Shown in pieces: positions 34,173 to 46,175 of a DNA stretch of 64,000 nucleotides. How positions within the stretch are numbered: the stretch's first letter is position 1; each line of letters begins with the position of its first letter. Below the pieces are notes generated by a model. It was not told the origin of the DNA, did no database searches, and worked only from the letters and a program-made list of their open reading frames with translations. The position numbers and the translations under genes are program-made. Source of the stretch: Agapanthus africanus (Eukaryota; Streptophyta; Magnoliopsida; Asparagales; Amaryllidaceae); NCBI GenBank assembly GCA_030015575.1, contig CM057339.1, forward strand, positions 702,162,761 through 702,226,760, given 5' to 3'.

Positions 34173-35355
34173 CCTCTCTCTCTATATAAGTACAATGAAA
34201 TAGACTAACAATAGTGAATGAACAACTGGTAAGCCTTAAAGAATTAAGACTACTTTAGTGAAGATACAAATCAAGTAACTACAGAAAATAGCTTGAGAAT
34301 ACTCAAATGATAAAAGTATGTAAGAAAAATTATAAAGCGAAAATAAGTGAGCCGGCAGTTTACCAGATATCCGTAAATAATGCAAACCCAAGGACTGGAC
34401 TTTATAAACAAAAGCGCAGAGAAAATAAATTACGAAAGAAATAAAGATAGCACTGAAATAGCGATAGTGTAAGTATAAAATAATAAACAAGTACTAGCAT
34501 GTAGAATAACAATTATTATGTTGCGGTAATTAGAAAATAATAAATTGAATGAAGTACCTTTATAGATAAACAAACGTAAATATGAAAAAGGTGAAAATGG
34601 TTAGCATAAATTAAGAATAAATAAACGAGAATACTATGTAGAAAATCAAGATGATACTCATTTTAAAGAAAAACCCAAACTGCTAATGAGTGTAACTTTT
34701 GAGATTAAACAAGAGAACAACAATAGACTAAGTGAATACGAATGATAACATTATATTAAATAATGAAATGTTGAAGAAAATATATAGTAGAAGATAACTT
34801 GAAGTGACATTCTGTAGTTAAAATCAGAGAAAATTAAAACAAAGGCATGAAGAATAGGATTACATATCGAAAGGCCGATAATATGGAAGCATCCGTAGAA
34901 AAAAATTCATTATAAAATAAAATACACAGTGCAAATTAGGATTATTGAAAATTTTGCAAATAGTAGAGTACTTAAAATAAGTAAGTAAAAGAAAGTACCT
35001 AATAACACGCAAATGAGAAACATACCGAATACAAAATAGAGAGAGCCAAATTTTAAGGTAATAACGTCACTAAATATAATTACAGTAATAGAAAATAATA
35101 CTAGTAATATATAGTAGACTAGCCAGGCCATGCGGTATACAACTTCATAGATTGATGCTGCGAGTAAGCACTCGAATAGAGGAAACATATATAGGAATTT
35201 GGGTTGTCAAGAATGATACAAGGATAAAGGATGAAAATCATATTTAAAGTCAGGGAATGATATAAGTCAATAAGGATTATATGGAAATGAAGAGCAATAT
35301 AACTAGGTGTAAATCAAGGGATCTCTAAATTGAACTCTAATCTCATTCTAAACCT
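34173..35355 (-). other. AT-rich interior of the chromovirus-like element
   Basis: About 1.2 kb with no domain that I recognise; ORFs up to 92 codons with compositions typical of AT-rich noise. Confidence 0.5.
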
Positions 35356-35370
35356 GGCGCTCTGATACCA
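35356..35370 (-). other. primer-binding site (tRNA-iMet type)
   Basis: Minus strand TGGTATCAGAGCGCC, matching the initiator tRNA-Met 3' end. Confidence 0.75.
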
Positions 35371-38300
35371 ACAAAATCAAGTCACTCCCCGCTTCCCAAA
35401 ATATAGAATACGAAGGTGACTAGGCCAGCCATGCTCCTATGGTCAAGAGATAATTCTGCTGTAGTCACACTTCGGATTCTAATAGTATATAAAAAGCAGT
35501 AAACAGAACACTAATAAAAAGAAATACAGTCACTAAATATATCATATGTAAATGAATCAGAGTGCAACAGATACAAAGCTGTAAAATCAAAGGAGATAAC
35601 TAACCAGATAGAGTCAAAGGAAAATATAGCGCTGACGTCGCTAATCTAGATCTCCGCAGTATACTCGAAGTAGGGTAGGTCCTGATCTTTGCTAAGTCCA
35701 CTTCTCATTCTTAGCATGCACACTCAGGTCGTCAGGACGACACGATATAATAATATAACAATATATCTTATGTTGCAGAACAATAAGCATGAACTAGAGA
35801 TTATAAAGCAGTAACACGAATATATGAAACAATACGAACATGTGGGTAATATAACATATATGTCATGACCAAGTATCATAAGTCTGGTAATTCTATTCTA
35901 ATATGTTTATTTGTTAGTTTGTAGTTCAACAATGAAGGTATGCGTATATACGAGAGTAGTTTGATATAAACGCCACGGACCAACGACACATTGAGTACAA
36001 GGCCCCGTAAACCCCATGGGACAACTGCACACAGGATTCATGTTAGGTGATTTTTAAATGGACTCTCGTGTCACGACATACATTCATTACCTAACTGCCC
36101 CTTATCCCAGGTTATAATATATATTCAAGTACAAGATTGGCTACAAGCAAGTACGTATCAATTTCACCGTTCAATCACGATTTCACTCATATCATTTTTC
36201 GCTCATAATCACTTTCACTGACGTACTTGTCATCCCCAATCGATACCATTTATCACTCGATAATGCACTACAGTAACTAGGGTGTCAATTCAAATGATTA
36301 CCAATCATTGAGGGTATAACAGTTGCACAATATGATAAAAATACAGTAAAATAGAATACGAGTAAAATAGGGGCAGCCGGTGTCATTCATGTTGGGAAAT
36401 TCATATTAATTCATAAGCGCATAATCAGGCGAAATGATATAAAAGAGATATAAAGTAGACTCATTTGTATAAGCATAAAAATTGGTTTCAAACCAATCAG
36501 GGAACTATTTAGGGAGATACGATCATTTTAAAACATATGTTCACGGTTGGAATTCCAATTTCTGAACTTGAAGTCCAACTTCGGATGCATTTTGTCATTA
36601 GTTATGTTTAGAATTTGGCGTCGCTACAGTCCATTAAATCTAGATTTAACAGTTAAGATTCTAACGCAACTGACGGATTAGTAATATCCATCATATGTAG
36701 GGGGTTACAGTCTGTTCAAACTGTTACTGCAGTAATCAACCCGACATGTCGACAATATAAATTTTGTTAAAATATCAAACTGTAAAGGAATTTGGTGAAA
36801 CTAGTGGTTTATGAAATTTTAATCAATTCTTTACACACCGATATAAGACTCCGCACATTTACATGTTTGAACAGAGAGATATATGTGTTTAAAAATAGGT
36901 ATTAGCAGATATTACTGCTCTGGACTGCAGTCCAGAGCCATATTTCTATTCGGTTTGCACTATCGAAACTAAACAATGTTCAATAGCCTTCTATATAAGG
37001 TTAAGGGTTATTTAGTTGGCTTCGATACGAGCCCCGTAACTTTTCATCACGAGTTATATTAAATTAATTATGAATTTTACAATGCAAGGTATACAACAGT
37101 TTTCAGATTTTACGACGTATCTTGGAGACATCAAATTATATACAAATCATCGATAATTTTCATCCAAATTTCCAAAGTTCATTAACAATAAAGAGATATG
37201 TTGATTATAAATTCCGGCGTTTTCAATTGGGTTTTGATTTCGATAATCACGGCTAGCATTTAGAACATATATTTATTTAAATCAAGATTAATATTTATTA
37301 AATTGATTAATATATATAGCATGATTAAGTAAGTGAAAGAGTTCAATTGACTTAATCGCTGAAATAGAAGCGAAACCACATGAAGAGTATTCGTCTCGAC
37401 ACATGAGACGACGTATTACACGACGCGGAGCGAGTGAGGCTCGAGTGCGGCATGGGCTACGACGGACGTGTGCCAGTATTGCTACGGCTACAGGATTGAC
37501 GACGGTGATGGCTACGGACAAGGGCACGGCTCGGTAACACAGTTAGATCGGCTTTGTTACGGGGAAGTAGGACTGCTCGGCTTGTGGTGGTTTCATAGGG
37601 GCGCTGGGGTGGTCCCGGGGAACTTGTCGGTGATGACAGGTTGCTGGTGAGGTGGTCGGCTGCAAAGGTGTTGGCAAGCTTGGATGCTCGGGTGATGGGT
37701 TGATGGTGAGATGCTCGGTTTGATGGTAAAGAGGTAGCGCAGTGGTGTCGAATAGGGTTGAAGGCTCGGGTTCGACGACAGCGATAAGGTGTTGAGGGAG
37801 AGATGAAGATTATGGCGATGGGTTTTTGAGGAGAGGAGGTTGGTAACGACGAAGGCATACTCGGTGGCGATGAGAGTTTCGGTGAGTGCTGCTCGAGGTT
37901 GGTCTCGGTTCTTCGGGTTGGTGATGGGTTCGGTTATGGTGAAGGGTTCTCGGAGGATGAAGGCGATGGTGAGGTGAGGGTCTCGGTGGGGATGGTGGAG
38001 TCGATGGAGTTGAGGGTCGAAGAAGATGTGATCGTTGGAGAAGGTGTTCGAGGGAAGGTGCTGCGGCGGCGATAGATGCAGTTGGAGGTGCTTGGGTTAA
38101 TGAAGGAGAAGAGGCTTGGGTGAGGTGATAGAGAGATTAGAGAGAATGAGAGAGAGAGAGAGGACTTGAAAAATGGTAAAGAGAATGAGAGAGAGAGAGA
38201 TGGGGTAAGCGAATAAATATAATTAAAGAAGATTAATTGGATTAATGAGGAAATAGAATAGTAGTTAATGAACTTTATTAGAGGATTTCAGTTTTTATTA
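35371..38300 (-). repeat. 5' LTR of the chromovirus-like element, truncated
   Basis: From the primer site to the junction near 38300 where the LTR stops about 250 bp short of the end seen in the left copy. The rightmost 540 bp match 32440-32960. No genes; GC-rich ORFs at 37288-37858 are within the repeated LTR. Confidence 0.6.
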
Positions 38301-38302
38301 GT

Positions 38303-38358
38303 ATTTAATAATAGTAGGGAAAATGACCGTATAAATGTGTAATATATTTGACTAATCA
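38303..38358 (-). repeat. 3' LTR stub
   Basis: AATAATAGTAGGGAAAATGA to GACTAATCA, homologous to 44369-44424. The remainder of the LTR is lost at the junction with chromovirus LTR sequence. Confidence 0.65.
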
Positions 38359-39927
38359 AGTACCCCTAAACTTATCTTTGATCGTCCCGAGCAAACTATT
38401 TATTAAAAATAAAAAGAAAAACTTAGCTCACTTTCGTAGGCAATAGGATTGCACTTAGCACATGCAACAAGCCTTTAAACCTCTAGGTGTCCCTAATAAG
38501 AGGAGTGTTGTCTCCTGAGGGTTTTCAGTGGATTACACCCATAAAATCCCAAAATAAAAGAAATAAGACAAAAATTATATACAAAGATAAGGAACATATA
38601 AAAGAAAAACTTGAAAATAATAGTTTCAAACTACACTAGTTTTTTAATTGTCATGAACCTTATTTTAATGGTCCTGAAAAGATGTCGGAAATCACATCAT
38701 CCCTCAATAAAATATCGTCTTTAGTCTTCCTCCCCACCTTTTCTTCAAACATTGATCATATATCCCTACGTGTATGTAAAAGACATCCCTTCACTTGGAG
38801 AATTCAATTCAAGCTATCATACTCTTTGTCCATATTCCTTAATACTTTTTATTCGGTGATGTTTTAGATGGATTTGCTCACACATTTTTAATACGACCAT
38901 TAATAATTCTTGAGGTACTAATCAACCGATTACCGAATATACTCACTTATTAAGGTGTAATTAGCAATATCCTAGTCTTGCAACATCTAAGGCACAACAA
39001 ATGATCCCAAACCAGTTGGTCTAAATCACTAGGTGATGAAGCGCCCTTACTAAATTTTTTTATGCTACCTTGATAATTGCAAGACCAGTGTTCAATTTTT
39101 TATATTTTATTTTATTCACCATTTATATTTTGTTGATTTTTTTTACTAAGGTTTTTAGGCAAGAGTATTTGAAGAAAACCTCTACTATCCCAAGTTTCAA
39201 GATGTGTGCAAATGCGTATAGTAGAGTATCAAATCAGAAGTTTGGATTCAAGAATAGGGACTATTTTTCAGACTTATTTCTATCGGCAGATTAGTGACTC
39301 CTTCATCTTACTGACCGTTGGGACAACAGCTCATGACTACGTATTACTAGCTTCGTTTTAAAGCATATAATATTCTTGCATTTCTTAAATCTCTTCTCTT
39401 TTTCATATGTATTTTTCATTTTCTAACTTTTATTTTCAAAAATTTATGCAATGCAATATTTACATATGATGCGTGGATATATACAAACCATCCATACAAA
39501 CTATCACTCAAATTTGTTTGCAGCAATGTCTTCACTGATGTTGTCCTGTATACTCAAAACTTGAAGACTAGAAGGAACAGTTCAATAAGATGGTATAAAG
39601 AAAGTGCCGAGATTGAATGATAGTGAAATCCTCCCCCAAACTTGTTTTTGGCTCAAACTTGTGCAAAAATTTCTTTTCTTTCAAGACCCATTTAAACATG
39701 TTCTTCTTTCTTTCCCCCCTAAACTTGAGTAAAATAGTGTTTTCATTGGAATTCAACATAAGAGGGGGTAAATATTATCAGTCTACATAAAACTTTACAA
39801 AGTCCAAAAGTTAAAACCAACTATTCAAATATTTTATCTAGGTAATACCATGGTTGGTAGAAGAATGCGAAACAGATGTACGCGAAGAAGACTCAAGACT
39901 GTATAAGAATGGAGATTGTATCATTTC
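38359..39927 (-). other. noncoding 3' part of the Athila-like element
   Basis: No gene. On the minus strand it has three related purine tracts: GATAAGTTTAGGGGTA next to the LTR stub, CAAGTTTGGGGGAG (39631-39644) and CTCAAGTTTAGGGGGG (about 39715-39730). The first is the probable polypurine tract. Confidence 0.55.
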
Positions 39928-41127
39928 TCAAGTAGAAGAAACAAAGATAAGAGGAAAGATAAAAGATGAAGTAGGGGGAAGATAAGAGGTGTAATCGAAA
40001 GGTTTACGTCTCGGTTGGTGGAGACGAAAAAGTGATGGTGAATGAAAACGAGAATATGAAAGATAAGGAATGGGTGGAATCGTCATATTCTCGTATGTGA
40101 TTAGTAGAAGGGGTGGCGGTTCAACTTCTTTGGCCTCAAAGGGAGGCGCACGAATTTTCGGTGGAGGTTGAATCATCACAATATCTAAGTCTTTAAGGAA
40201 CGCGAGTTCTTCGGAAAAAATATTTTCGAAACTCTCATCGATATTCCAATTGATGATCTCATCGAAAAGGAAGGAATTGATATTCATGTTAGTGGAATAG
40301 ACAGATCCACTAGAAATGTTGAAAGTTTCAAGGTCAATGTATTGCGCACCAGCATTCAAAACACTTGATTCGTCAGAAATCATAGAGGTAGGAGACTCGA
40401 AAAGCTCATATACCCTAATAGAGTCTAAATCAAGTGGTCTTTCAAGAATTATAGAACTCGAAATATCAGAGTGTGGTTAATCAACGCTCGGTGGAATTGA
40501 AAGAAAATTAGAAGAAGAACCAAAGAAAGTGTAAGAAGATGAAATGGGTAAACGAACTTGGGTATTGAGTATTGTTGATCTAGATGTGGGAGATAAAGGC
40601 TGAATATCGTTTTGCATATCGGATAGGTTTGTGGGAAGAATAGGATCTGTTAAATGTACAGGAAAATGTTCACATTTACTGGAAGGAACATGATGGGTCG
40701 GAGAATCCAATTCATCCAACATAGCGAGTTCATTTTCAAAAATATTCTCAATATCTATCTCATTAGCACCTTTAGTCAAATCAAATGAACAGTTCTTTAA
40801 AAATTCATCAATTATATTATCCTCAATCGATAGATCACTTGGTTCACTTGATGAAATTGGAAGGTTTGAAATGTCAAGTGTAGTCGAAGGATCAGTTTGA
40901 TTTGGAATGGTGTAAGGCTCTCTTTCACACTCACGATTGGAAAAGTCAAACATATTATTCTCGGGCATCTCATCAATTAGATTATTAAGCGGTTGATCAT
41001 CAACTATATTTGGTTGGGGTTCAAGATGGAAGGTGTCGAGATCAAAAGAATTGGTTCTGGTTTGACTTTGAGGAATCCCTGGTTCTTTTTCACTACTCAA
41101 TTCTAACTCTACTGCAAGACTAGACAT
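39928..41127 (-). pseudogene. acidic unrecognised protein of the Athila-like element
   Basis: One frame of about 400 codons starting MSSLAVELELSSEKE, broken by a single TAA at 40479-40477 (a CAA in origin is likely), continuing as MISDESSVLNAGAQ and ending at 39928. It is rich in Asp, Glu, Ser and Pro. A motif FENIF-X2to3-EL-X-hydrophobic-L occurs twice (IENIFENELAMLDELD and FENIFSEELAFLKDLD), and KEVEPPPLLL follows the second. The ORF at 58970-59245 contains the same motif pair. Upstream, in the same direction, degenerate peptides such as EANMTTFTPMTIAEQI suggest the frame once started further right. It may be a gag-derived or element-specific protein; function unknown. Confidence 0.55.
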
Positions 41128-42854
41128 AGTTTGTGAGGAAGTTTCAATGAAAGATTCTCTTTGAACAGTGGAACTTCCTAATTAATGTTCAGAAGCGCCA
41201 TCTAGATAAGGTGCAACAGTTGAGTATGGTTAGAATGCGTGTAATTGTTGGCTACAGACGAGTTCAATGTATTCCACAATAGAAATGGGTTTACGAATTG
41301 CCATATTAGCCTCAAGAGAAGAAACAATATGAGGGAGTGTGAAAATTTAGTACGGTTGATAAGAGTTAGAAGGGTGTATCCAAGTTTCATAAGCAGGATT
41401 AGGATCAACAGTGTGATATGAAGAAAATTGAGATTGGTTGAATTGTTGGCGACCGGATTTTACAATTTGCTCAGCAATGGTCATGGGTGTAAAAGTTGTC
41501 ATATTCGCCTCAGAAGGAGTATTAGCATTTTCATATGAAAATGATTGTAATTATTGTCCTAAGGGTTTTGGAGTAGTGAAAGGTATGAAACTTTGGCTAC
41601 TGTCTTTCGCAATAAGCTCAGCATTGGACATGTATTTAAAAGTTTCCTCACTAACCTTAAAAGGATTATCAATATAAGAAGGTGTTGAATTTCAACACGG
41701 TTAATAGGAATTTGAGTGAGGTGTCCAACTGTTATTTCTAGCGCGATCAATCCTATCCCTTAAAGAAATGGCAGGGTCAGAATTTCTACCAAAACAATAA
41801 CGATATAAAGGAATATCTAGTTGTGTGTAGCAAAGCTCGCCAAGAATTAGTCGGTTTAGGTTACCTATTATAAAAGAAGCGAAAAGAATTGGAGGGTGGA
41901 ATGGCAATTTTGTTTTTTAAGCTTCTTTTTGGATTTTGGAAATTGTTTTGCTTGGAAAGAGTGAATCGTCTCAACCAATCACAAACATGCACAAACAATT
42001 CCTAAGGTTAGGGTCACCTAGGTCAAATCAGTAGACCGCTCCTAGACTCCTAAAGGATAAGCCGCAGGATAAATCCTCTATCACCTCTTTATCACTCTTG
42101 TAGCCAGGTAAGTACTGGATAAGTGGGAGGTATCCACTATACGAATCACCGAAATAACGGGCCTAATTAAGTAAACCATTTTTCTTAGTCACACTTGCCC
42201 TAGTTACCACAAGAAAAATGCGGATAAGTAATAAATTACCCACGACCCTCTTTTGTTCTAGTTGAGCGCGACTGTCCTTAGAGATTTGGTCTAGATATTT
42301 TTTTATTAATGTAGGGTGATGTGTATACTTGTTTGTGATTTTTGGGGCCTAGGAAGGGTGATGAAATCCCTACCTAATCTGAATTTCGATTTCTTGCCCC
42401 TTAATGTACGTTTTAAATATGCAAAACAAACCAAAATCTAAATCACGCAAAAAGATTTTTAGCGGCGCTGTTTGCAAAGAATCTTGCAGGTAGAAACGGT
42501 TTATTGGTGTTTTAAAAGAGAGAGGATGATTATAGGATAATACCAAAAAAAATTGGGTGCTTAACTCCCCAAGTTGGCAACGCTTTCGCCGCCCAATGCC
42601 TTTTTTGGCCATGCTTCCGCCGCCGTTTGATGGAATCTCCCCTTCAAATTTTGGCACCAGAATCTAATGCTTCTCTACTCCTATTTGACAATCTCTGAAT
42701 CTTTGTTGGTTCGCTCCATGTGCTCCAGATTTATCGCAAAACCTGCACAAAAATCGTTAAAAATACAAAATGCGGTTTTTTATTTCTATTATTTTGTTTC
42801 TCTAGTTTTTTATTAGAAATCAACCCGAATAACAAGAAAAATATTGTTATCGTT
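41128..42854 (-). other. degenerate coding and leader of the Athila-like element
   Basis: Between the acidic ORF and the primer site. 41200-41900 reads, with stops, as repeated peptides (EANMTTFTPMTIAEQI, EANMAIRKPISIVEYI, SDPAISLRDRIDRARNN). From 41900 to 42854 no coding signal is seen apart from an unrecognised 95-codon ORF at 42370-42657. Confidence 0.45.
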
Positions 42855-42872
42855 TCCCCAGCAACAGCGCCA
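42855..42872 (-). other. primer-binding site of the Athila-like element
   Basis: Minus strand TGGCGCTGTTGCTGGGGA, close to the tRNA-Asp complement TGGCGCCGTTGCCGGGGA used by Athila-type elements. Confidence 0.7.
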
Positions 42873-43503
42873 TTTGATTGATCATGAAAAGTTGTGTTGT
42901 AAATACCGCAATCAAGACGGTGTCGTAAATAGCTAGCCGCGATGAGTACGGGCCATCCACAAAGAAACGGTGAACTGCTTTTCTTGTTTTAAACGAGTTG
43001 ATAGAAGAAAAATGGGATTGTTATTGTTTATTATTAAGAAGGTTTGAAAAATTTATAATAGAAGGGCTTGTATGGTTTATACGATTTAGTAGTTAATGGA
43101 TGGAGTTTAAAAAATAATTCTTTTTTTTTAATTATTTAATACTAGAGAGATAGTGATGAATGTGGATTAGGGTTCTTGGAGGGAATTAGGGTTTCCCACT
43201 ACTGACCATAGTCCTTTCATTGATCTCTATTTATCTCAAGCCCTTAAAAAAACAATTATTAATGAATTTCAAATCGTGGTCGTGACTATCATGTATTGAT
43301 TTCATGCCCGATAAGATGGTTAATATTCATTTTGCTAAAGTTTATAAAAATTAAAACTTTAAAAAGAATTTAAGAAATATTATTCATCCATTATTCTACC
43401 CTATCCTACAAACCCTAGCAAGCGAGAAATTACTCGCTCATTATAATCAATGACGTAGAAGAAAAGTGAAAGAAAACGGAACCCATAATTAAAATTAAAA
43501 ATG

Positions 43504-43580
43504 TAGAAAGTAAATACAGAAAGTAATTGCGGAATGTAAAGGCAGAAAGTAATTGCAGAAAGTAAATGCGGAAAGTAAAT
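43504..43580. repeat. 13-bp tandem repeat AGAAAGTAAWTGC, about 6 copies
   Basis: Lies in the LTR about 160 bp left of its TATA box, that is in the transcribed part. Confidence 0.8.
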
Positions 43581-43742
43581 ATGACAAGAAATAAAATAAA
43601 GAACTACTTTTTATTAATCAACTATTGCATTACAAAATTGCTTGCTGAAAAAGGTAGATTACAAAAACCCTAATTTTTCTCTAGACTGCTCTCTTCCTCT
43701 TGAAATTGAAATAGAATCCCCTTTGATAGACAGCTCTCGGTA

Positions 43743-43752
43743 CTTTATATAG
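43743..43752 (-). promoter_or_regulatory. LTR TATA box
   Basis: Minus strand CTATATAAAG inside the 5' LTR, with about 850 bp of LTR downstream of it. Confidence 0.55.
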
Positions 43753-44429
43753 TCTCTGGAATTAGAAACTCTAGATGGCATAATTAAGTATGTAAAATTA
43801 TAATCAAGACCCTGAAATTTCAGATCCTATGGCCACCAGAAGGCCACGCAACCGCTGCCGCTAACCTTGTTTGACCGCGGATCAGCCGCCGTATGGTGGG
43901 TTGGTGCTTTCAGATTTTTCGTACCTTTTCTTCTCGATATTTGGATATCCTTTTAATAAAAATATTATGAAAATATTGCTCTTAGTCTCTGTCGTTGCTA
44001 GATTCTTTAATTTGCTTCTAATATTCGGCAGATTTGATTTGATATTTCGATTTACTGTGGATCTCTTACTCACAGTTCAGACCTGAGCTGATCTATTATA
44101 ATTCCTACACAATATCTCAAATCATATTGTTAGTAATATTTTTTTATTTGAGATAGTATTCCAATCAATTAATTATTATGATATCTTAATAATATTGGTT
44201 AAAAATATTTGATATGATATGCATATATTTATCTCATGAATATTTTATTTAAATATGATATGCATATATTTCCTTATTATATTAATTATAAATTAAGAAA
44301 CATATGACAATAGTCATTTTACAAATAAACCCACATATGTTCTTTATTTAGAAATAATATCTTTTAGTAGTTAATAATAGTAGGGAAAATGACCGTACAA
44401 ATATGCAATATATTGGACTAATCAGAACC

Positions 44430-45082
44430 TGTTGAGTTTACCTTGTATTCTTTGATCCATTGAAGTTGAGTCGGCTTATGACAATCTTGAGCCGACTCGA
44501 CACTATGCTGATTCGGCTCAAGTGAAGTCTAAGATGGCTCACAACCTGTCTGGAATTACATATTACTCTTTGTTTGTATGAGACGGTTCAAAGTAAGTTT
44601 GAGGTGGCTCGAAATCTGTTGGACCGAATTCTGAGCTGTTTTGGTAAATTCGATTTTACTCTATTTGCCTCATCCTATAAATAGTAGTTTGTAACCCTAA
44701 TTGTGGAACCCTTTGTTAATTAGATAAAGAGAGAGAAGGCTAGGGTTATGAGAGAGATTTTGTGATAGTTTTATCCACCATTGTAATTCACCATATTTGT
44801 TCGATTAGTAAGGAGCTTCTCTTTCGCCCATGGTTTTACCCGTAAGGGTTTTTCACATAAATTTTATGTTTTTTGGTTTGTTCTCTATTTCTATTGCTTT
44901 CCTTCATTAGTTGCTTCTCTTTATTTTTTGTTTATTGCTTCGTGATCATATTTGCCGCCACAAAACCTTTGTTCATACCCTTGACCCATAGAGATGTTCG
45001 GTCAAGAAAGGACTTAGTGGCGGCAAGCTCTGCACCGCCACTTATTTTAAACTATAAGTATGATGTCAAGAATAGTGGTGTA
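44430..45082 (+). repeat. LTR-like sequence with promoter and hairpins, borders unclear
   Basis: Begins TGTTGAGTTTACC, has a TATA box CCTATAAATAG (about 44693), a GTAACCCTAATTGTGG leader and a copia-like U5 phrase GGTTTTACCCGTAAGG. It ends against copia B. A hairpin joins TTGCCGCCA (44952-44960) to TGGCGGCAA (45018-45026), with CTTGACC and GGTCAAG inside. No primer site or target duplication was found, so a solo LTR is possible but unproven. The 76-codon ORF at 44873 is not convincing. Confidence 0.4.
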
Positions 45083-45759
45083 GCCGGTGAAAGTGTGTCT
45101 TAGCACAACCACTAGGTTTAGACAAGCATCAAGTATGCAATTTTTATAAATCTAGAGTGCTAAGCTACATTAAACTAGAATCGAACTAGAGAATTAGGAT
45201 TTTGTAAGCAAGTAAGGATATTCTAAACTAAGTGAAGAAGGTTACAACCTTTGTAGACCAAGTCCTTCACTTCAATAGCTCCAAGTAATATTCCTTAAGC
45301 TCCAAGTAGTAGTCCCTAGAACTCTTCTTAGGCTCCACTCAGTGAAAGGAACGAGCTTGCTTCGTCGTCATGGGTTAGATGAGATTAGGTTGATGAAGTA
45401 GGAATTTTGCTCACTTTAGAATTCTTTTTCTCTTTTTCTTTTTCCACTCAAGAAAATCTAGAGAGGAAGAAGATGAACTAGGGTGAGGAAAATATCGCAA
45501 GTGATAAGTAGAGAGAGTTAACCATGAGCTAAAGATAATGGTTGGGTGATCAAAATATCTAAAGTACAAACAAAATAAGTGGGATGAGTCATGGCTTCTA
45601 CATGCTTCTACAAGCATCCAAGCCATGTCATTTCCAACTCATTATTTTGTTTTCCTCTTAATAAATAATCACCCAAATAATCTTTAGTCTTGGTGTGAGT
45701 CTTATACACCCATGTTCTATGTATCATCCACCATGACACAATAGTTTTTTTTATATATA

Positions 45760-45764
<5 letters not shown>

Positions 45765-45795
<31 letters not shown>

Positions 45796-45812
45796 CATAC
45801 ATACATACATAT
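45765..45812. repeat. compound microsatellite (AT)n(ACAT)n
   Basis: AT repeat followed by five to six ACAT units within the LTR. Confidence 0.95.
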
Positions 45813-45895
45813 ATCATTATATATAAAAAGAGAAGAAAATCATTAGTGAGCTAATATTAGTTAATATATAAATATATCATATATAAATATATATT

Positions 45896-46175
45896 AAATT
45901 ATTAAATCAACACTTGATTCAATAATCTAGTAATATCACATTAACCAACTAATATCATTTATATGTATATCATATTATGAAATCAACACTTGATTAAATA
46001 ACCCAGTCATATCACATATAACCGAAAAATATTCAATGCTATATTAAATCAACACTTGATTCAATAATCCGGTCATATCATATATAACCAGCCATTATCA
46101 AATATATATACATATAACATATCATTGAATCAACACTTGATTCAACAATCCGGTTATATCACATATAACCTAACC
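45896..46175 (-). repeat. about 75-bp tandem repeat in the copia B LTR, 4 copies
   Basis: AAATCAACACTTGATTCAAT followed by AATCCGGTCATATCACATAT and AACC, at about 45902, 45980, 46043 and 46126. A has two related units and copia-1 one. The motif TCAACACTTGATT-like part is itself nearly palindromic (ATCAACACTTGAT). Confidence 0.85.

Larger units (their letters stand above)
32430..38300 (-). mobile_element. coding-less chromovirus-like gypsy element
   Basis: A minus-strand iMet-type primer site at 35356-35370 and a chromovirus-like 3' end at 33217-33250 define its orientation. Sequences 32440-32960 and 37760-38300 are similar and are the two LTRs. The interior (33216-35355) holds no gag or pol, only a fold-back element and AT-rich sequence. 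Both outer ends are truncated: by the copia LTR on the left and by Athila-like sequence on the right. A deletion derivative or non-autonomous member is the simplest reading. Confidence 0.6.
38303..44424 (-). mobile_element. Athila-like gypsy element without pol
   Basis: 5' LTR at 42885-44424, a gypsy-type primer site TGGCGCTGTTGCTGGGGA, an acidic two-part ORF, noncoding sequence with G-rich purine tracts, and a 56-bp stub of the 3' LTR (38303-38358). The two LTR ends share TAATAGTAGGGAAAATGACC and GACTAATCA. The U5 region matches that of the plus-strand element at 56347-58007. No protease, RT or integrase is present, so it is non-autonomous or deleted. Confidence 0.65.
42885..44424 (-). repeat. 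5' LTR of the Athila-like element
   Basis: About 1.54 kb; minus strand starts TGATTAGTCCAATATATTGC and ends near CTTTTCA. Its U5 contains GGATGGCCCGTACTCAT and GACACCG-TTGATTGCGGT, matching 57868-57925. Confidence 0.65.
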
